A DNA stretch of 64,000 nt from Chryseobacterium nakagawai (GCF_900637665.1 NZ_LR134386.1:4766501-4830500); one strand, 5' to 3'. Shown: positions 35,992 through 45,427, counted from the stretch's first letter. The notes: a model not told the origin generated them from the letters alone. Program-made: numbers and translations.

Positions 35992-36630
35992 ATGCTTCAG
36001 ATTCAAGGTTTCGTATGCAACTTCGCGAGTGAGAATACCTATATTCTTTATAATGAAAATAAAAATGCCTGGTTAATAGATCCAGGAAATATGAATGAGC
36101 AGGAAACCCAAGCCATTGATAATTTTATCAAAGAAAAAGAACTGAACATTCAGAAAATTCTTTTAACTCATGCACATATTGACCATGTTTTGGGGCTTCA
36201 GTGGGCATTTGATACATTTAAAGTTCCTGTGAATATGCATCAGGAAGATCAGGAAGTTCTTAATATGCTTCAGGCGAGTGGAATGAGATTCGGATTCCCT
36301 GTTGATCCTGTAAAAGTAGATATCGAATACATTAACGAAGGAGAAGAACTTGAGCTGGATGGAGAGAAATTCAAAATTTATCATGTTCCTGGACATTCTC
36401 CGGGAAGTGTTGTTTATCACAACGAAAATCAGAAATTCATGATCTCCGGTGATGTACTTTTTGAAGGTAGTATCGGCAGAACAGATCTTTACAAAGGAAA
36501 TTATGACCAATTAATTGATGGTATCAAAACAAAACTTTTCGTACTGGACCCTGACACACAGGTTTTCTCCGGTCATGGAAACCCTACTTCGATTGGTTTT
36601 GAAAAGCAGTATAATCCGTTTTTTAAATAG
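35992..36630 (+). CDS. MBL-fold metallo-hydrolase (glyoxalase II-like)
   Basis: 212 residues with the start at 35992. The metallo-beta-lactamase motif HAHIDHVLG (HxHxDH), then a second-sphere His (VPGHSPGSVVY), Asp in ISGDVLFEGSIGRTDL and the final His (FSGHGNPTSIG) give a complete two-metal site. This sequence type is usually annotated hydroxyacylglutathione hydrolase-like; the true thioester substrate is unknown, since many Bacteroidota lack glutathione. The longer frame from 35923 is rejected. Confidence 0.93.
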   Translation: MLQIQGFVCNFASENTYILYNENKNAWLIDPGNMNEQETQAIDNFIKEKELNIQKILLTHAHIDHVLGLQWAFDTFKVPVNMHQEDQEVLNMLQASGMRFGFPVDPVKVDIEYINEGEELELDGEKFKIYHVPGHSPGSVVYHNENQKFMISGDVLFEGSIGRTDLYKGNYDQLIDGIKTKLFVLDPDTQVFSGHGNPTSIGFEKQYNPFFK

Positions 36631-36756
36631 GCAGGAATCGGGTTTTAGAGTCGGAAAGTTTGAGGATATAGGTGCTACACACATCTTTATCATGCTGGAA
36701 GAATCTAAGTATTGTATTTAAAACAATAAGGATTGCTGTGAAATAAGATATTTAAT

Positions 36757-36781
36757 CTCCCACAGATTACGCAGATTTCTA
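36757..36781 (+). repeat. Short copy of the dispersed CCCACAGATT repeat
   Basis: CTCCCACAGATTACGCAGATTT matches the start of the 163-bp units found at 43078-43801. Only the first about 25 bp of the element are present. Confidence 0.6.
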
Positions 36782-36827
36782 TTTATAATTAAAACGGTTT
36801 AATCTACATCGTCTGCGAGCGAAATAA

Positions 36828-36860
36828 CAAAACCGTCAGGACTAGGCCCTGGCGGTTTCA
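36828..36860 (-). terminator. Terminator of the TonB receptor gene
   Basis: AAACCGCCAGGg / CCTGACGGTTTT on the minus strand, followed by GTTATTT. Confidence 0.8.
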
Positions 36861-36879
36861 TGTTATAAAGAAATAGAGT

Positions 36880-39315
36880 TTAGAAATCTAAAGTAATAGA
36901 TGCTCTGGCAGCTGCTCCCATAATAGGTCTTGCCATTCTTATATTTCCGGCTACAGTCTGAGACCTTGGATCTCCTTCTGTAATTCCGATCGTATTAAAG
37001 ATATTGGTTCCATCTACTGCAAAGCGAATTTTTCCTAACTGATAAGACATTCCGGCTCCAAATTCAGTAAATGAAGGCAGAATATTATCATCTGTATTTC
37101 CTTCATTCTGGAAACGTTTTCCATAATAATTCATGCTCACATACGCTCTCCATTCTTTGGTAATATTCACCGCAGGTGCAATATTGAAATAGAACTTAGG
37201 AATTCTTCTTACAATATTTCCACTATAATCGAAGGTAGTACCATCAGCATTTCGTCCGTTAAAATCTTTATATTTCGGATTCTGAATGGTTCCGTTGAAA
37301 GTAACTTCAAAGACATTATTGAATAATCTCGCATATCCTTCAATTTCTACCCCAAAATTGGTAGTATTGGCAAATTTATTTTCCGAAGTTCCGTCTGAGT
37401 AAACATCTGTAAATGAAAGGTTTTTAAGTGCCGAATAGAAAGGAATCACTGCAATATCGAAAGTACGGGAATAATACTTATACCCTACTTCCAACTGGTT
37501 GGTTAATACAGGTTTTACAACACTTAAATTTCCTATATTATTGTAATACGCTTCTTCATTTGGAGATCTGAATCCGTGAGAAAAACGGGCATATATTGCA
37601 TTTTCACGATTGATCTTATAATTAGATGCCAATGTATAAGAGATTTTATTAATATCGTAATACCAATAGGTAAACTGATTTCCGAGTACATTCATATGGT
37701 CATCAGCAGTCGTGGTATCAAAACCATGAGTTCCATCAACGGTTAACCCTGAATTATTAAGATTGGCTGTAGTCGTATTAACTTTGTATCCTCTGTAGAA
37801 ATCGCGGCTGTAGCGGATTCCTCCATTAAAGCTTAATGCATCCGTCACATTGTAATCCAGATTTAAATAAAGATCATTCAGACTTCCCTGGATCTGTGAA
37901 TCTCTAAGCAAAGTAGACATATCCGTCACTCCGTTATACGTTTTAGAATATCCTACACTGCTTGGACTAAGAGATGGATCTACCAGGTTTAGCAGCTCGG
38001 GCCTGTCTGTAGCAGTAGTCAGGATATTACTCCAGTTCCAGTATTGATGGGATTTCCAGTTTGATTTATAAAATCCGGCCGTTACATTTCCCTTGTCGAA
38101 TTTATAATTGAACTGTAAATCATTCACAAAATTATTCATCTGCTTATCAATCGCCCAGAACCCTAGTTTTTGAACAAATTGAGGATCCACCAATGCTCCA
38201 CTGCTTACCATAGAGTATTGGTAATTGGTCATTCCCATACCTTTCGCAAAATCTGCTCCGGTTTGAGGCGCTCCTGCCGGGAAAATTCCCGTATAGTTCA
38301 TATCTATATTGGTGTACCGGGTTTTATTTAAAACGCTGAAGTTTCCACCCAAGTCATATTTAAATTCTGCTCCCAATACATCTACTTTCGGATGAATTCC
38401 ATCTTCCAGGTTTCTGCTGAAAAAACCGCCTCCGGCCTGTGGAATGTTTAACTGACTGATGGCTCTGTAACTGTACGTTCCATAATTAGGATCAAAACCG
38501 TTGAATCCTTTTAATTTATCTCCATCTTGCGTCAATGGAATCGGAAGGAAGAAGGTATTTCTGTCATCCAGTTTTTTATAATACACTTTAACGTAGCCTT
38601 TATCAAAGACATACTTCAGATTCATTCTGATCTGCCCACCATTATTAGCTTTGAATCCTGTTTTTCTGATTCCGTCATCTGATCTATAGAAACCACCTAT
38701 ATTGAAGAATAATTTATCTTTCACCAAAGCACCCCCCACATTAAGATCTGTACGCATTAATCCATAAGTACTGGTTTCAAGCTTGGCAGTTCCTTTAAAG
38801 TCATTAGTTCCTTCTTTGGTAATAAAGTTGATAAGCCCTCCCGGAGAATTATTGGCATAAATAGACCCTGACCCTCCTCTTAAAGCTTCCAGACGGCTTA
38901 CAGAATTATCTACACGGAAAAAATTATCTGCATTGGCAAACTGAAGTGCTCCATCTTCAAAAACCGGAAGACCATCTTCCTGAACCTGCACAAATTCGTA
39001 TGCTCCTGCAGACGGAATTCCTCTTGCAAAAAGGTTATTTCCAACCTCTCCTCCTGAAGTTTCCACAGCAAATCCCGGAACTCTCTGTAGCAAAGCTGCT
39101 GCACTGATGGGATTCTGCTTTTGAATTTCCTTGGCACTGAATGTGGAAATAGCAGTACTGGATTCTATTTTTTTCTTGGGATTGGAATTCCCTGTAATGA
39201 CAACCTGATCGATAGAAGAAACCTTCACAGAATCTTGTGGAGTTTCCTGTGCATATGCTTTATTGAAATATAATACAGCAGTTGCGGCAATTAAAAAGAT
39301 TGATTTTTTTTTCAT
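36880..39315 (-). CDS. TonB-dependent outer-membrane receptor
   Basis: 811 residues with the start at 39315 (signal MKKKSIFLIAATAVLYFNKA then YAQ); an upstream ATG at 39378 lies in the trehalase gene and is rejected. The plug domain (about 45-165) begins QVVITGNSNPKKKIESSTAI and includes LLQRVPGFAVETSGG and LRGGSGSIYANNSPGGLINF. The remainder is a 22-strand barrel ending in RASITLDF with a terminal aromatic residue. No carboxypeptidase-like N-terminal extension as in SusC. It is the last gene of the MFS-trehalase operon (23-bp gap), so it may import trehalose or a related sugar; ferric siderophore uptake is the alternative. Confidence 0.9.
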   Translation of the reverse strand: MKKKSIFLIAATAVLYFNKAYAQETPQDSVKVSSIDQVVITGNSNPKKKIESSTAISTFSAKEIQKQNPISAAALLQRVPGFAVETSGGEVGNNLFARGIPSAGAYEFVQVQEDGLPVFEDGALQFANADNFFRVDNSVSRLEALRGGSGSIYANNSPGGLINFITKEGTNDFKGTAKLETSTYGLMRTDLNVGGALVKDKLFFNIGGFYRSDDGIRKTGFKANNGGQIRMNLKYVFDKGYVKVYYKKLDDRNTFFLPIPLTQDGDKLKGFNGFDPNYGTYSYRAISQLNIPQAGGGFFSRNLEDGIHPKVDVLGAEFKYDLGGNFSVLNKTRYTNIDMNYTGIFPAGAPQTGADFAKGMGMTNYQYSMVSSGALVDPQFVQKLGFWAIDKQMNNFVNDLQFNYKFDKGNVTAGFYKSNWKSHQYWNWSNILTTATDRPELLNLVDPSLSPSSVGYSKTYNGVTDMSTLLRDSQIQGSLNDLYLNLDYNVTDALSFNGGIRYSRDFYRGYKVNTTTANLNNSGLTVDGTHGFDTTTADDHMNVLGNQFTYWYYDINKISYTLASNYKINRENAIYARFSHGFRSPNEEAYYNNIGNLSVVKPVLTNQLEVGYKYYSRTFDIAVIPFYSALKNLSFTDVYSDGTSENKFANTTNFGVEIEGYARLFNNVFEVTFNGTIQNPKYKDFNGRNADGTTFDYSGNIVRRIPKFYFNIAPAVNITKEWRAYVSMNYYGKRFQNEGNTDDNILPSFTEFGAGMSYQLGKIRFAVDGTNIFNTIGITEGDPRSQTVAGNIRMARPIMGAAARASITLDF

Positions 39316-39338
39316 AGCCCTATTTTTTATTGTTAGTT

Positions 39339-40820
39339 TCAGTTTTGTTGTAGTTTTAAATACACTCCATTCGTCCAACCGAATCCGTCCTGATTGGGAT
39401 ATTCCCCGCCTCCTGCAATTGTTTCCGTATCTAATGCATTGTATTTTTCCATCAATTTCCCAGTGTTCTTATACACTCTTTCCACATTTGAACACCAGTT
39501 GTTTTTAATAAGTTCCGCCTCATCATCAAAACCATAATTTTTCATGGCTTTAAAGCCAAGCCATTGATAAGGAGCCCATGCATTGGGTAAATCCCATTGT
39601 TGACCTGTTTTTTTAGTCGTAGTAACCAACCCTCCCGGATATAAAAATTTTTCAAAAATGGTTTCAGCCACTGCTTTGGCCTGTTTCTGATCTGCAATTC
39701 CCAGAAATAAAGGGTAAAGAGCAGCAATATGTTCAGACGTTGTTTTTGTGTTTTTTTGGATATGATAATCTTTGTAAATCTTCGTCTTTTCATCCCAGAA
39801 GTATTTATTAATCATATGTCTTCGGCTTGCTGCTCTTTCAGTAAAATAATTTTCTTTGTCTTTCAGATGCTGCAGCGCTGACGATTTTGCAAGTGTTGTT
39901 TCTAAATGCCATAAAAGACAGTTTAAATCTACCTGAGCAAGGTTCAGCGTTTCAATCGTCTGTATATGTTCTCCATCTGCAAACCATCTGCTGGAAAAAT
40001 CCCAGCCGGATTCGCAGGCGCTTCTTATATTTCTGTAAAATTCTTCTCCTAATGCATTTTCCTGGTCTTCAATATCAATCAGATAACTTTCAGGACGAGG
40101 TTCGTTTTCTGTGTCATAATATCTGTTCAGGACATATCCATCCTTAGTTTTTACTACTCTTTTCAACCCTGTCCCAATTTTTGCTTCCTCTTCCCCGTCC
40201 ATCCAGAAAGCATATTCTTTTTCTAAAGTATCATAATATTGAGTATAAACAGTTTCATCATTTTTAGTCTCAGCAAGAAGATCAAGCATCAGCGAAAAAT
40301 AGGGAGGCTGTGAGCGGCTTAAGAAATGAGTCCTGCTGGCATTGGGAACAAATCCAACATTTTGAATCAGGTAAGAACAGTTTTCTACAATATTCTCCAT
40401 CATTTCTACTCTACCTGAAACCTGTAGCCCAAGCATAATAAAATAGCTATCCCAATAAAAAAACTCATTGAAACGTCCACCCGGAACGATATAAGGTTTT
40501 GGTAATTTTAAAAGAGTGCCTTTTTCTTCGTAAGCTGTGCGTGTCAATTCATCCCAAAGCTTTTCTATATGCTGCCCGATTGGAAGATGATCTTCTCTAC
40601 GGATAGAAACTTTAGCCCCTAGAAAATCAAAATAAGTCATCACAAAATTTTTCAGGTCGAAACCGGCAGCATTTTTTTCCTGTTCGTATGTTGCATTAAT
40701 CTCCGCAATCGGAAATAAAGGAACGGCATCCGTCATCATTTTCTGATCTTCAAAAATCTTCGACTTTTGTACAGCATCAAAAAGTACCTGGATTTCTTTT
40801 ATATAAAGCTGATTACTCAT
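39339..40820 (-). CDS. Trehalase, glycoside hydrolase family 37 (cytoplasmic type)
   Basis: 493 residues without a signal peptide. Both GH37 signatures are clear: VPGGRFNEFFYWDSYFIMLG and QWDLPNAWAPYQWLG. The proposed acid Asp is in SGWDFSSRW and the base Glu in GGGEYPNQDGFGWTNGV. It hydrolyses trehalose to two glucose. Length and the lack of a leader point to a TreF-like cytoplasmic enzyme, fitting import by the MFS protein encoded 2 bp upstream. Confidence 0.95.
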   Translation of the reverse strand: MSNQLYIKEIQVLFDAVQKSKIFEDQKMMTDAVPLFPIAEINATYEQEKNAAGFDLKNFVMTYFDFLGAKVSIRREDHLPIGQHIEKLWDELTRTAYEEKGTLLKLPKPYIVPGGRFNEFFYWDSYFIMLGLQVSGRVEMMENIVENCSYLIQNVGFVPNASRTHFLSRSQPPYFSLMLDLLAETKNDETVYTQYYDTLEKEYAFWMDGEEEAKIGTGLKRVVKTKDGYVLNRYYDTENEPRPESYLIDIEDQENALGEEFYRNIRSACESGWDFSSRWFADGEHIQTIETLNLAQVDLNCLLWHLETTLAKSSALQHLKDKENYFTERAASRRHMINKYFWDEKTKIYKDYHIQKNTKTTSEHIAALYPLFLGIADQKQAKAVAETIFEKFLYPGGLVTTTKKTGQQWDLPNAWAPYQWLGFKAMKNYGFDDEAELIKNNWCSNVERVYKNTGKLMEKYNALDTETIAGGGEYPNQDGFGWTNGVYLKLQQN

Positions 40821-40822
40821 AA

Positions 40823-42052
40823 TTATTTCTTAGGGTTAATTTTTAATTTATTCATGAAAATTGCTGAAGTTATCAACAATGAAAGGGGAATCAGAGACAG
40901 GTAAAATGCCTGCTGCCCGCTGAATTCCTGAAACACAAAACCTGTAATGATTGAACCTATTGTTCCCCCGATGGCAGAGAAAACTACGATCAATCCAGAC
41001 ATCGCACTATGTAAGTACTTAGGGATGGAAGCAAGGATCACTGAGTTGATACTCGGATAAATCGGGGCCAGTAAACCTCCCATTAATGGAAATAAATACA
41101 CTACAAGTGGTGCATTCAGCCAATTTGTACCGGCATCAATATGAATATTATGAGTTAGCGGAAGCACCAAAAGTAAACTTACAGCAAAACCAATGACACA
41201 GAATGATACAACATAGATCCAGCTTATTTTTCTGGAAAAGAAACCTGATAAGAATCTCCCCAATGCAAAAGCTCCTGCTAAAACAGCACCCGCTTGAATA
41301 CTCATGGAGGTTGGAACTTTTAAAATTTCTTTATAAAAAGTGGGAGTCCATGTCTGGAAACTCTGCTCCACCAATACGAAAAGGAATGCACACAGTAAAA
41401 AGAACAATACTTTTTTATAGCTAAATAAACTTACGCTATTTTTTAAATCGCCTAATAAATCGGTTTTCTCACTCTTCGCTTCTTTTTCATTCAGTTTTGA
41501 AAACAATAAAAACAGGAAAGACAAAGCCGAGAGAATTCCTAAGATCCAATAAACATTAAGCCAATGGGTAGATTTCGGATTGTGATCGTCAATATATAAA
41601 CTGAATAAAACATTTCCTGCCAAAACTCCGATCATAAAAAATCCTTCCAGAAATCCCATAAAGCTTGAGTGCTCTTTATCCGTTTCTGTTACCAAACCAA
41701 TGGAGGTAAAAACAGAAATTTTAATAAGCGCAAAAGAAACTCCTACAATGGCAAATAATACTTTGAAGATCCAGAAATCATTGGTAAACGGCATCACAAA
41801 GCACATTCCGCTCACCAGAAATAGTGCAATCAGCATTGAATTCTTAATCCCAATTTTAGGAAGAAACGAAGCGAGAATAAATGAACAGATCGCAATCGGA
41901 AGATCTTTAAAGCCTTCCAGCACACTCGCAGATGATTTTGAAATCCCGAAGTTCTGCTGTACCTGCAAAATTACTGTTCCCACAGAATTCAGAAGAATTG
42001 CGAAAACAAAATAGTTCAAAAATAAAACCGCCTTGATGTTGAAGTTTTTCAT
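40823..42052 (-). CDS. MFS transporter, probable trehalose or sugar permease
   Basis: 409 residues with twelve predicted membrane helices in two halves, separated by a charged loop near residue 195 (SKLNEKEAKSEKTDLLGDL). General MFS sugar-type features such as FLPKIGIKNSMLI are present, but there is no family signature I can name exactly. It is the first gene of the operon; its stop is 2 bp from the trehalase start, so trehalose import is the best guess. A TATCTTAG element (one mismatch) lies about 18 bp upstream of the start on the minus strand. Confidence 0.85.
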   Translation of the reverse strand: MKNFNIKAVLFLNYFVFAILLNSVGTVILQVQQNFGISKSSASVLEGFKDLPIAICSFILASFLPKIGIKNSMLIALFLVSGMCFVMPFTNDFWIFKVLFAIVGVSFALIKISVFTSIGLVTETDKEHSSFMGFLEGFFMIGVLAGNVLFSLYIDDHNPKSTHWLNVYWILGILSALSFLFLLFSKLNEKEAKSEKTDLLGDLKNSVSLFSYKKVLFFLLCAFLFVLVEQSFQTWTPTFYKEILKVPTSMSIQAGAVLAGAFALGRFLSGFFSRKISWIYVVSFCVIGFAVSLLLVLPLTHNIHIDAGTNWLNAPLVVYLFPLMGGLLAPIYPSINSVILASIPKYLHSAMSGLIVVFSAIGGTIGSIITGFVFQEFSGQQAFYLSLIPLSLLITSAIFMNKLKINPKK

Positions 42053-42175
42053 TCAGGTTATTTCTTTGCGGCTAAGATAGAAGCATTTCTGTTCACAATA
42101 ATTTAACACAATAAATCAATATTTGAACAATATTAATATAATTAGTATTTTTAGTGATTAAATATGATTAATTAA

Positions 42176-43039
42176 ATGAAAGTTACTTTTGAAAGAGTAA
42201 TTCCCAATGAGAAAAGCTCCTTTCGTACCATTCATAATAACTCTCCTATTTCAGAATTCAAATGGGAGTACCATTATCATCCCGAAATTGAGCTGGTATG
42301 TGTCATTTCCGGGAGCGGAACCCGTCACGTTGGCTATCATAAAAGCAATTATACACATGGAGATCTCGTTCTGATCGGTTCTAATATTCCCCATTCAGGA
42401 TTTGGATTGAATTCTATTGATCCGCATGAAGAAATAGTCCTTCAGTTTAAAGAAGAAATTCTCCAGTTTCCCCAACAAGAAGTGGAAGCCAGATCCATCA
42501 AAAATCTGCTTGAACTTTCAAAATATGGCATCCACTTTCATCATAAAGTAAAGAAAGCTCTCCTTCCGAAATTAAAATTGATGTTGGAATCAGAAGGTTA
42601 TAAAAGATATTTATTGCTGTTGGAAATTCTTTTTGAACTGTCAAAGTGTACAGACTATGACCTTTTGAATAAGGAAATTATGCCTTACACCATTATTTCA
42701 AAGAATAAAACGCGTCTTGAAAATATTTTCACTTATGTAGAACACCATTACGACAAGGAAATCAATATTGAAGATGTCGCAAAACTGGCAAACCTGACTT
42801 TACCGGCCTTTTGTAATTTCTTTAAAAAAGCAACCCAGATCACCTTTACAGAATTTGTAAACCGATATCGCATCAATAAAGCTTGTCTGCTGATGGCTCA
42901 GGATAAATCAATTTCAGAATGCAGTTATAGTTGTGGCTTCAATAATGTAACCTATTTCAACAGGATGTTTAAAAAGTATACAGGAAAAACACCTTCAGAG
43001 TTCATTAAAGATTATGCTCATAATAAGGTGAGTGTCTGA
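42176..43039 (+). CDS. AraC-family regulator, probable activator of the trehalose operon
   Basis: 287 residues: an N-terminal cupin-type sensor (about 20-95: EYHYHPEIELVCVISGSGTR, HGDLVLIGSNIPHSGFG) and two C-terminal helix-turn-helix motifs (INIEDVAKLANLTLPAFCNFF, and SISECSYSCGFNNVTYFNRM then YTGKTPSEF). AraC proteins of this kind bind sugars or sugar phosphates. The gene is divergent from the MFS-trehalase-TonB operon with 123 bp between, the usual layout of a dedicated regulator. Confidence 0.92.
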   Translation: MKVTFERVIPNEKSSFRTIHNNSPISEFKWEYHYHPEIELVCVISGSGTRHVGYHKSNYTHGDLVLIGSNIPHSGFGLNSIDPHEEIVLQFKEEILQFPQQEVEARSIKNLLELSKYGIHFHHKVKKALLPKLKLMLESEGYKRYLLLLEILFELSKCTDYDLLNKEIMPYTIISKNKTRLENIFTYVEHHYDKEINIEDVAKLANLTLPAFCNFFKKATQITFTEFVNRYRINKACLLMAQDKSISECSYSCGFNNVTYFNRMFKKYTGKTPSEFIKDYAHNKVSV

Positions 43040-43042
43040 GTT

Positions 43043-43064
43043 TCTCGCAGATCACGCAAATTTT
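43043..43064 (+). repeat. Left flank of the repeat array
   Basis: TCTCGCAGATCACGCAAATTTT; the reverse complement of the right flank (43835-43865) shows the same two parts, TCTCGCAGAT and GATCAYGCAAATTTT, with 6 bp inserted between them. Confidence 0.5.
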
Positions 43065-43077
43065 GCAGATGATTATG

Positions 43078-43801
43078 ACTTTTGTGTTAATCTTATTTGT
43101 AAAATTTTATTTCCCACAGATTGCACAGATTTGCACAGATGCTTGCGGATAAGGATATTAAAGATTTTCTAAACTTATGTGTACTTCTTATGCTATATAC
43201 TTTTAGCTTAAAATCATTTAAGTATTTCAAATCTTTTGTAACTTTTGTGGTAATCTTATTTGTAAAATTTTATTTCCCACAGATTGCGCAGATTTACACA
43301 GATGCTTGCGGATAAGGATATTAAAGATTTTCTAAACTTATATGTACTTCTTATGCTATATACTTTTAGCTTAAAATCATTTAAGTATTTCAAATCTTTT
43401 GTAACTTTTGTGGTAATCTTATTTGTAAAATTTTATTTCCCACAGATTGTGCAGATTTGCACAGATGCTTGCGGATAAGGATATTAAAGATTTTCTAAAC
43501 TTATGTGTACTTCTTATGCTATATACTTTTAGCTTAAAATCATTTAAGTATTTCAAATCTTTTGTGACTTTTGTGGTAATCTTATTTGTAAAATTTTATT
43601 TCCCACAGATTGCGCAGATTTGCACAGATGCTTGCGGATAAGGATATTAAAGATTTTCTAAACTTATGTGTACTTCTTATGCTATATACTTTTAGCTTAA
43701 AATCATTTAAGTATTTCAAATCTTTTGTAACTTTTGTGGTAATCTTATTTGTAAAATTTTATTTCCCACAGATTGCGCAGATTTGCACAGATGCTTGCGG
43801 T
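43078..43801 (+). repeat. Tandem array of four 163-bp units plus a partial fifth
   Basis: Units begin at 43078, 43241, 43404 and 43567 (ACTTTTGTGgTAATC...), and a partial unit at 43730 breaks off at about 43801. Units are nearly identical, with only scattered changes such as GCACAG/GCGCAG. Each unit contains TTTCCCACAGATTGCGCAG, a middle part AAAGATTTTCTAAACTTATG, and an end part near CAAATCTTTTGTRACTTTTG. Single, more diverged copies of the same element lie at 46956-47060 and 50310-50455 in the opposite orientation. Confidence 0.95.
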
Positions 43802-43834
43802 TAGGAATATTATAGTATTGATTATCTCCAGGAA

Positions 43835-43865
43835 AAAATTTGCATGATCTCCTAAATCTGCGAGA
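43835..43865 (-). repeat. Right flank of the repeat array (inverted)
   Basis: AAAATTTGCATGATC, then ATCTGCGAGA; inverted relative to the left flank at 43043-43064. Confidence 0.5.
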
Positions 43866-43949
43866 TTACTAATCAATCTATCGGAAACAAAAAAGCTGTC
43901 CTAAAAAGAACAGCCATATATTATAACAAGTAAGAACCGTAACCGGAAA

Positions 43950-44504
43950 TTACTTCCATTTAATATTACATCCCATACTAGGTCTCTGAATTTCTTCCTG
44001 AGATTCTCCAGCTAAAAGATTTTCAAAAGCAATAATCAAATCTTCTCCGGTAACATCTTTGTTATTTCCAGGTCTTGAATCATCCATCTGGCCTCTGTAT
44101 ACAAGGTCTAATTTATCATCAAAGAAATAAAAATCAGGAGTACATGCTGCATCATAAGCTTTTGCAATAGCCTGGCTCTCATCAAATAAATAAGGGAAAT
44201 CAAAATTTCTTTCGATTTGGAACTCAATCATTTTTTCAGGAGAGTCATCCGGATATTTTTCAATATCATTAGCATTGATCGCAATGAATTCAATTCCTTT
44301 TTCATTATAGTCTTCATACAATTCATTGATTTTATCAATTACATGAAGAACAAACGGACAGTGGTTGCACATGAAGATAACCAGCGTTCCTTTTTCTCCT
44401 TTCAGTTCTTCTAAAGACTGAAGTTCATTCGTTTTTGACGGGTTCGGAAGCTCAAAAAACGGAGCTTTTGTACCTAATGCCAACATATTGGAGGGAGTAT
44501 TCAT
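43950..44504 (-). CDS. Thioredoxin-family protein (peroxiredoxin/TlpA-like)
   Basis: 184 residues from the ATG at 44504; a GTG seven codons upstream (44525) is possible but less likely. The N-terminus (MLALGTKAPFFELPNP) matches AhpC/TSA-type proteins; the redox motif CNHCPFV follows VIFM. No signal peptide is visible, so it is cytoplasmic. It contains the usual cis-Pro region (AACTPDFYFFDDKLDLVYRG). The family is common in Bacteroidota with unknown partner. Oxidoreductase function is likely, peroxidase less sure. Confidence 0.88.
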   Translation of the reverse strand: MNTPSNMLALGTKAPFFELPNPSKTNELQSLEELKGEKGTLVIFMCNHCPFVLHVIDKINELYEDYNEKGIEFIAINANDIEKYPDDSPEKMIEFQIERNFDFPYLFDESQAIAKAYDAACTPDFYFFDDKLDLVYRGQMDDSRPGNNKDVTGEDLIIAFENLLAGESQEEIQRPSMGCNIKWK

Positions 44505-44556
44505 ATCCTTTTTCTTTAGTTTCACAAAGATAAAAATTTCTTTGGTTAAATGGTAA

Positions 44557-44581
44557 GGAAGATGGAGGCTGGAAGATGGAA
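44557..44581. repeat. GGAAGATGGAGGCT minisatellite
   Basis: GGAAGATGGAGGCTGGAAGA is a two-unit direct repeat; a similar stretch occurs at 54797-54822. Confidence 0.5.
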
Positions 44582-44755
44582 CTTATTGAATTCTTAAAAA
44601 AAACATCCTCCAATCTACTTATTGACTCAGGCTATTTACCTTATTAATTTTTACAATGATTTCAAAACTATATACTTAAACCACTTCCACCACCGCATCT
44701 ACCATTTTCCAATCAATTTCCTATACCTTCTTTTTTCATAAAAATCAAAATAACA

Positions 44756-44801
44756 TTTGGAAGATATCTTCAAAAGTTAGTAGTTTTGCTAACACTGTTA
44801 G
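44756..44801 (+). promoter_or_regulatory. tetR promoter with overlapping operator
   Basis: TTTG at 44756-44759, 21 bp, then TAGTTTTG at 44781-44788. The perfect palindrome CTAACACTGTTAG (44789-44801) abuts it and covers the expected start point, which suggests autorepression. Confidence 0.7.
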
Positions 44802-44812
44802 AAAAGAATATC

Positions 44813-45409
44813 ATGGGCTTACATGAACGTCGTCAAAGAGAAAAAGAATCCATACGTGCAAGTATCTTGCAGGCGGCATTCACTTTGGCGAAATCTGAAG
44901 GCTGGGCATCACTATCTATGCGTAAAATAGCAGACGCTATTGAATACAGCGCACCGGTGGTGTATGATTATTTCGAAAACAAGGATGCTATTCTATTTGA
45001 AATTTCATTAGATGGCTTTCACAAATTACACATAGAATTATTAAAAGCACAACAGCAATATGATACTCCGGAAGAGCAGCTTATAGCTCTTGTAGATGCT
45101 TATTGGAACTTTGCTTTTAATAATAAGGAATATTACCAACTCATGTTTGGGCTGGGAATGCAATGTTGTGGGAAAGGACAGATGAAAAAAGAATTTTCTT
45201 CGTTCCAGGAATTGATTTATGAATGTACCTATAACATCATTGAAAAAAACGGATCGAATACAGATAATGCATGTCATATGTCTCACGCCCTATTTTCAGC
45301 GGTTCATGGGATGATTTCCATTATGATGATGCGTACAGGAGATATTCCATCTACTATGAATAAATCGACTTTGGATGAGACTGTTTCATCATTTATTAAG
45401 TCTTTATAA
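44813..45409 (+). CDS. TetR-family regulator of the RND efflux operon
   Basis: 198 residues from the ATG at 44813; an upstream frame from 44786 overlaps the operator and is rejected. The N-terminal helix-turn-helix is SLSMRKIADAIEYSAPVVYDYF within the usual TetR DNA-binding domain (about 10-60). The C-terminal part is a helical ligand-binding domain with a WHG-like TetR_C region. It precedes a tripartite efflux operon on the same strand, and one palindrome occurs at its own promoter and three times in the efflux leader. Confidence 0.93.
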   Translation: MGLHERRQREKESIRASILQAAFTLAKSEGWASLSMRKIADAIEYSAPVVYDYFENKDAILFEISLDGFHKLHIELLKAQQQYDTPEEQLIALVDAYWNFAFNNKEYYQLMFGLGMQCCGKGQMKKEFSSFQELIYECTYNIIEKNGSNTDNACHMSHALFSAVHGMISIMMMRTGDIPSTMNKSTLDETVSSFIKSL

Positions 45410-45427
45410 TATTTTTTTGAACTAAAG

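Larger units (their letters stand above)
43040..43949. other. Intergenic region filled by a tandem repeat array
   Basis: 910 bp without a convincing gene. It consists of a left inverted flank (43043-43064), four 163-bp units and a partial fifth (43078-43801), and a right inverted flank (43835-43865). The four 64-codon frames in it are repeat artefacts: the unit is not a multiple of three and no family or ribosome-binding site is visible. Confidence 0.7.

Noticed and set aside
43078..43801. Possible CRISPR array
   Set aside because: The units are 163 bp and uniform along their whole length, without short repeats separated by unique spacers, and no cas genes are present.
43121..43804. Four 64-codon frames (MxRFAQMLADKDIKDFLNL type) in the tandem array
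   Set aside because: They repeat every 163 bp in shifting frames, overlap each other by 32 bp, follow the repeat exactly and have no ribosome-binding site or family match; they are by-products of the repeat.
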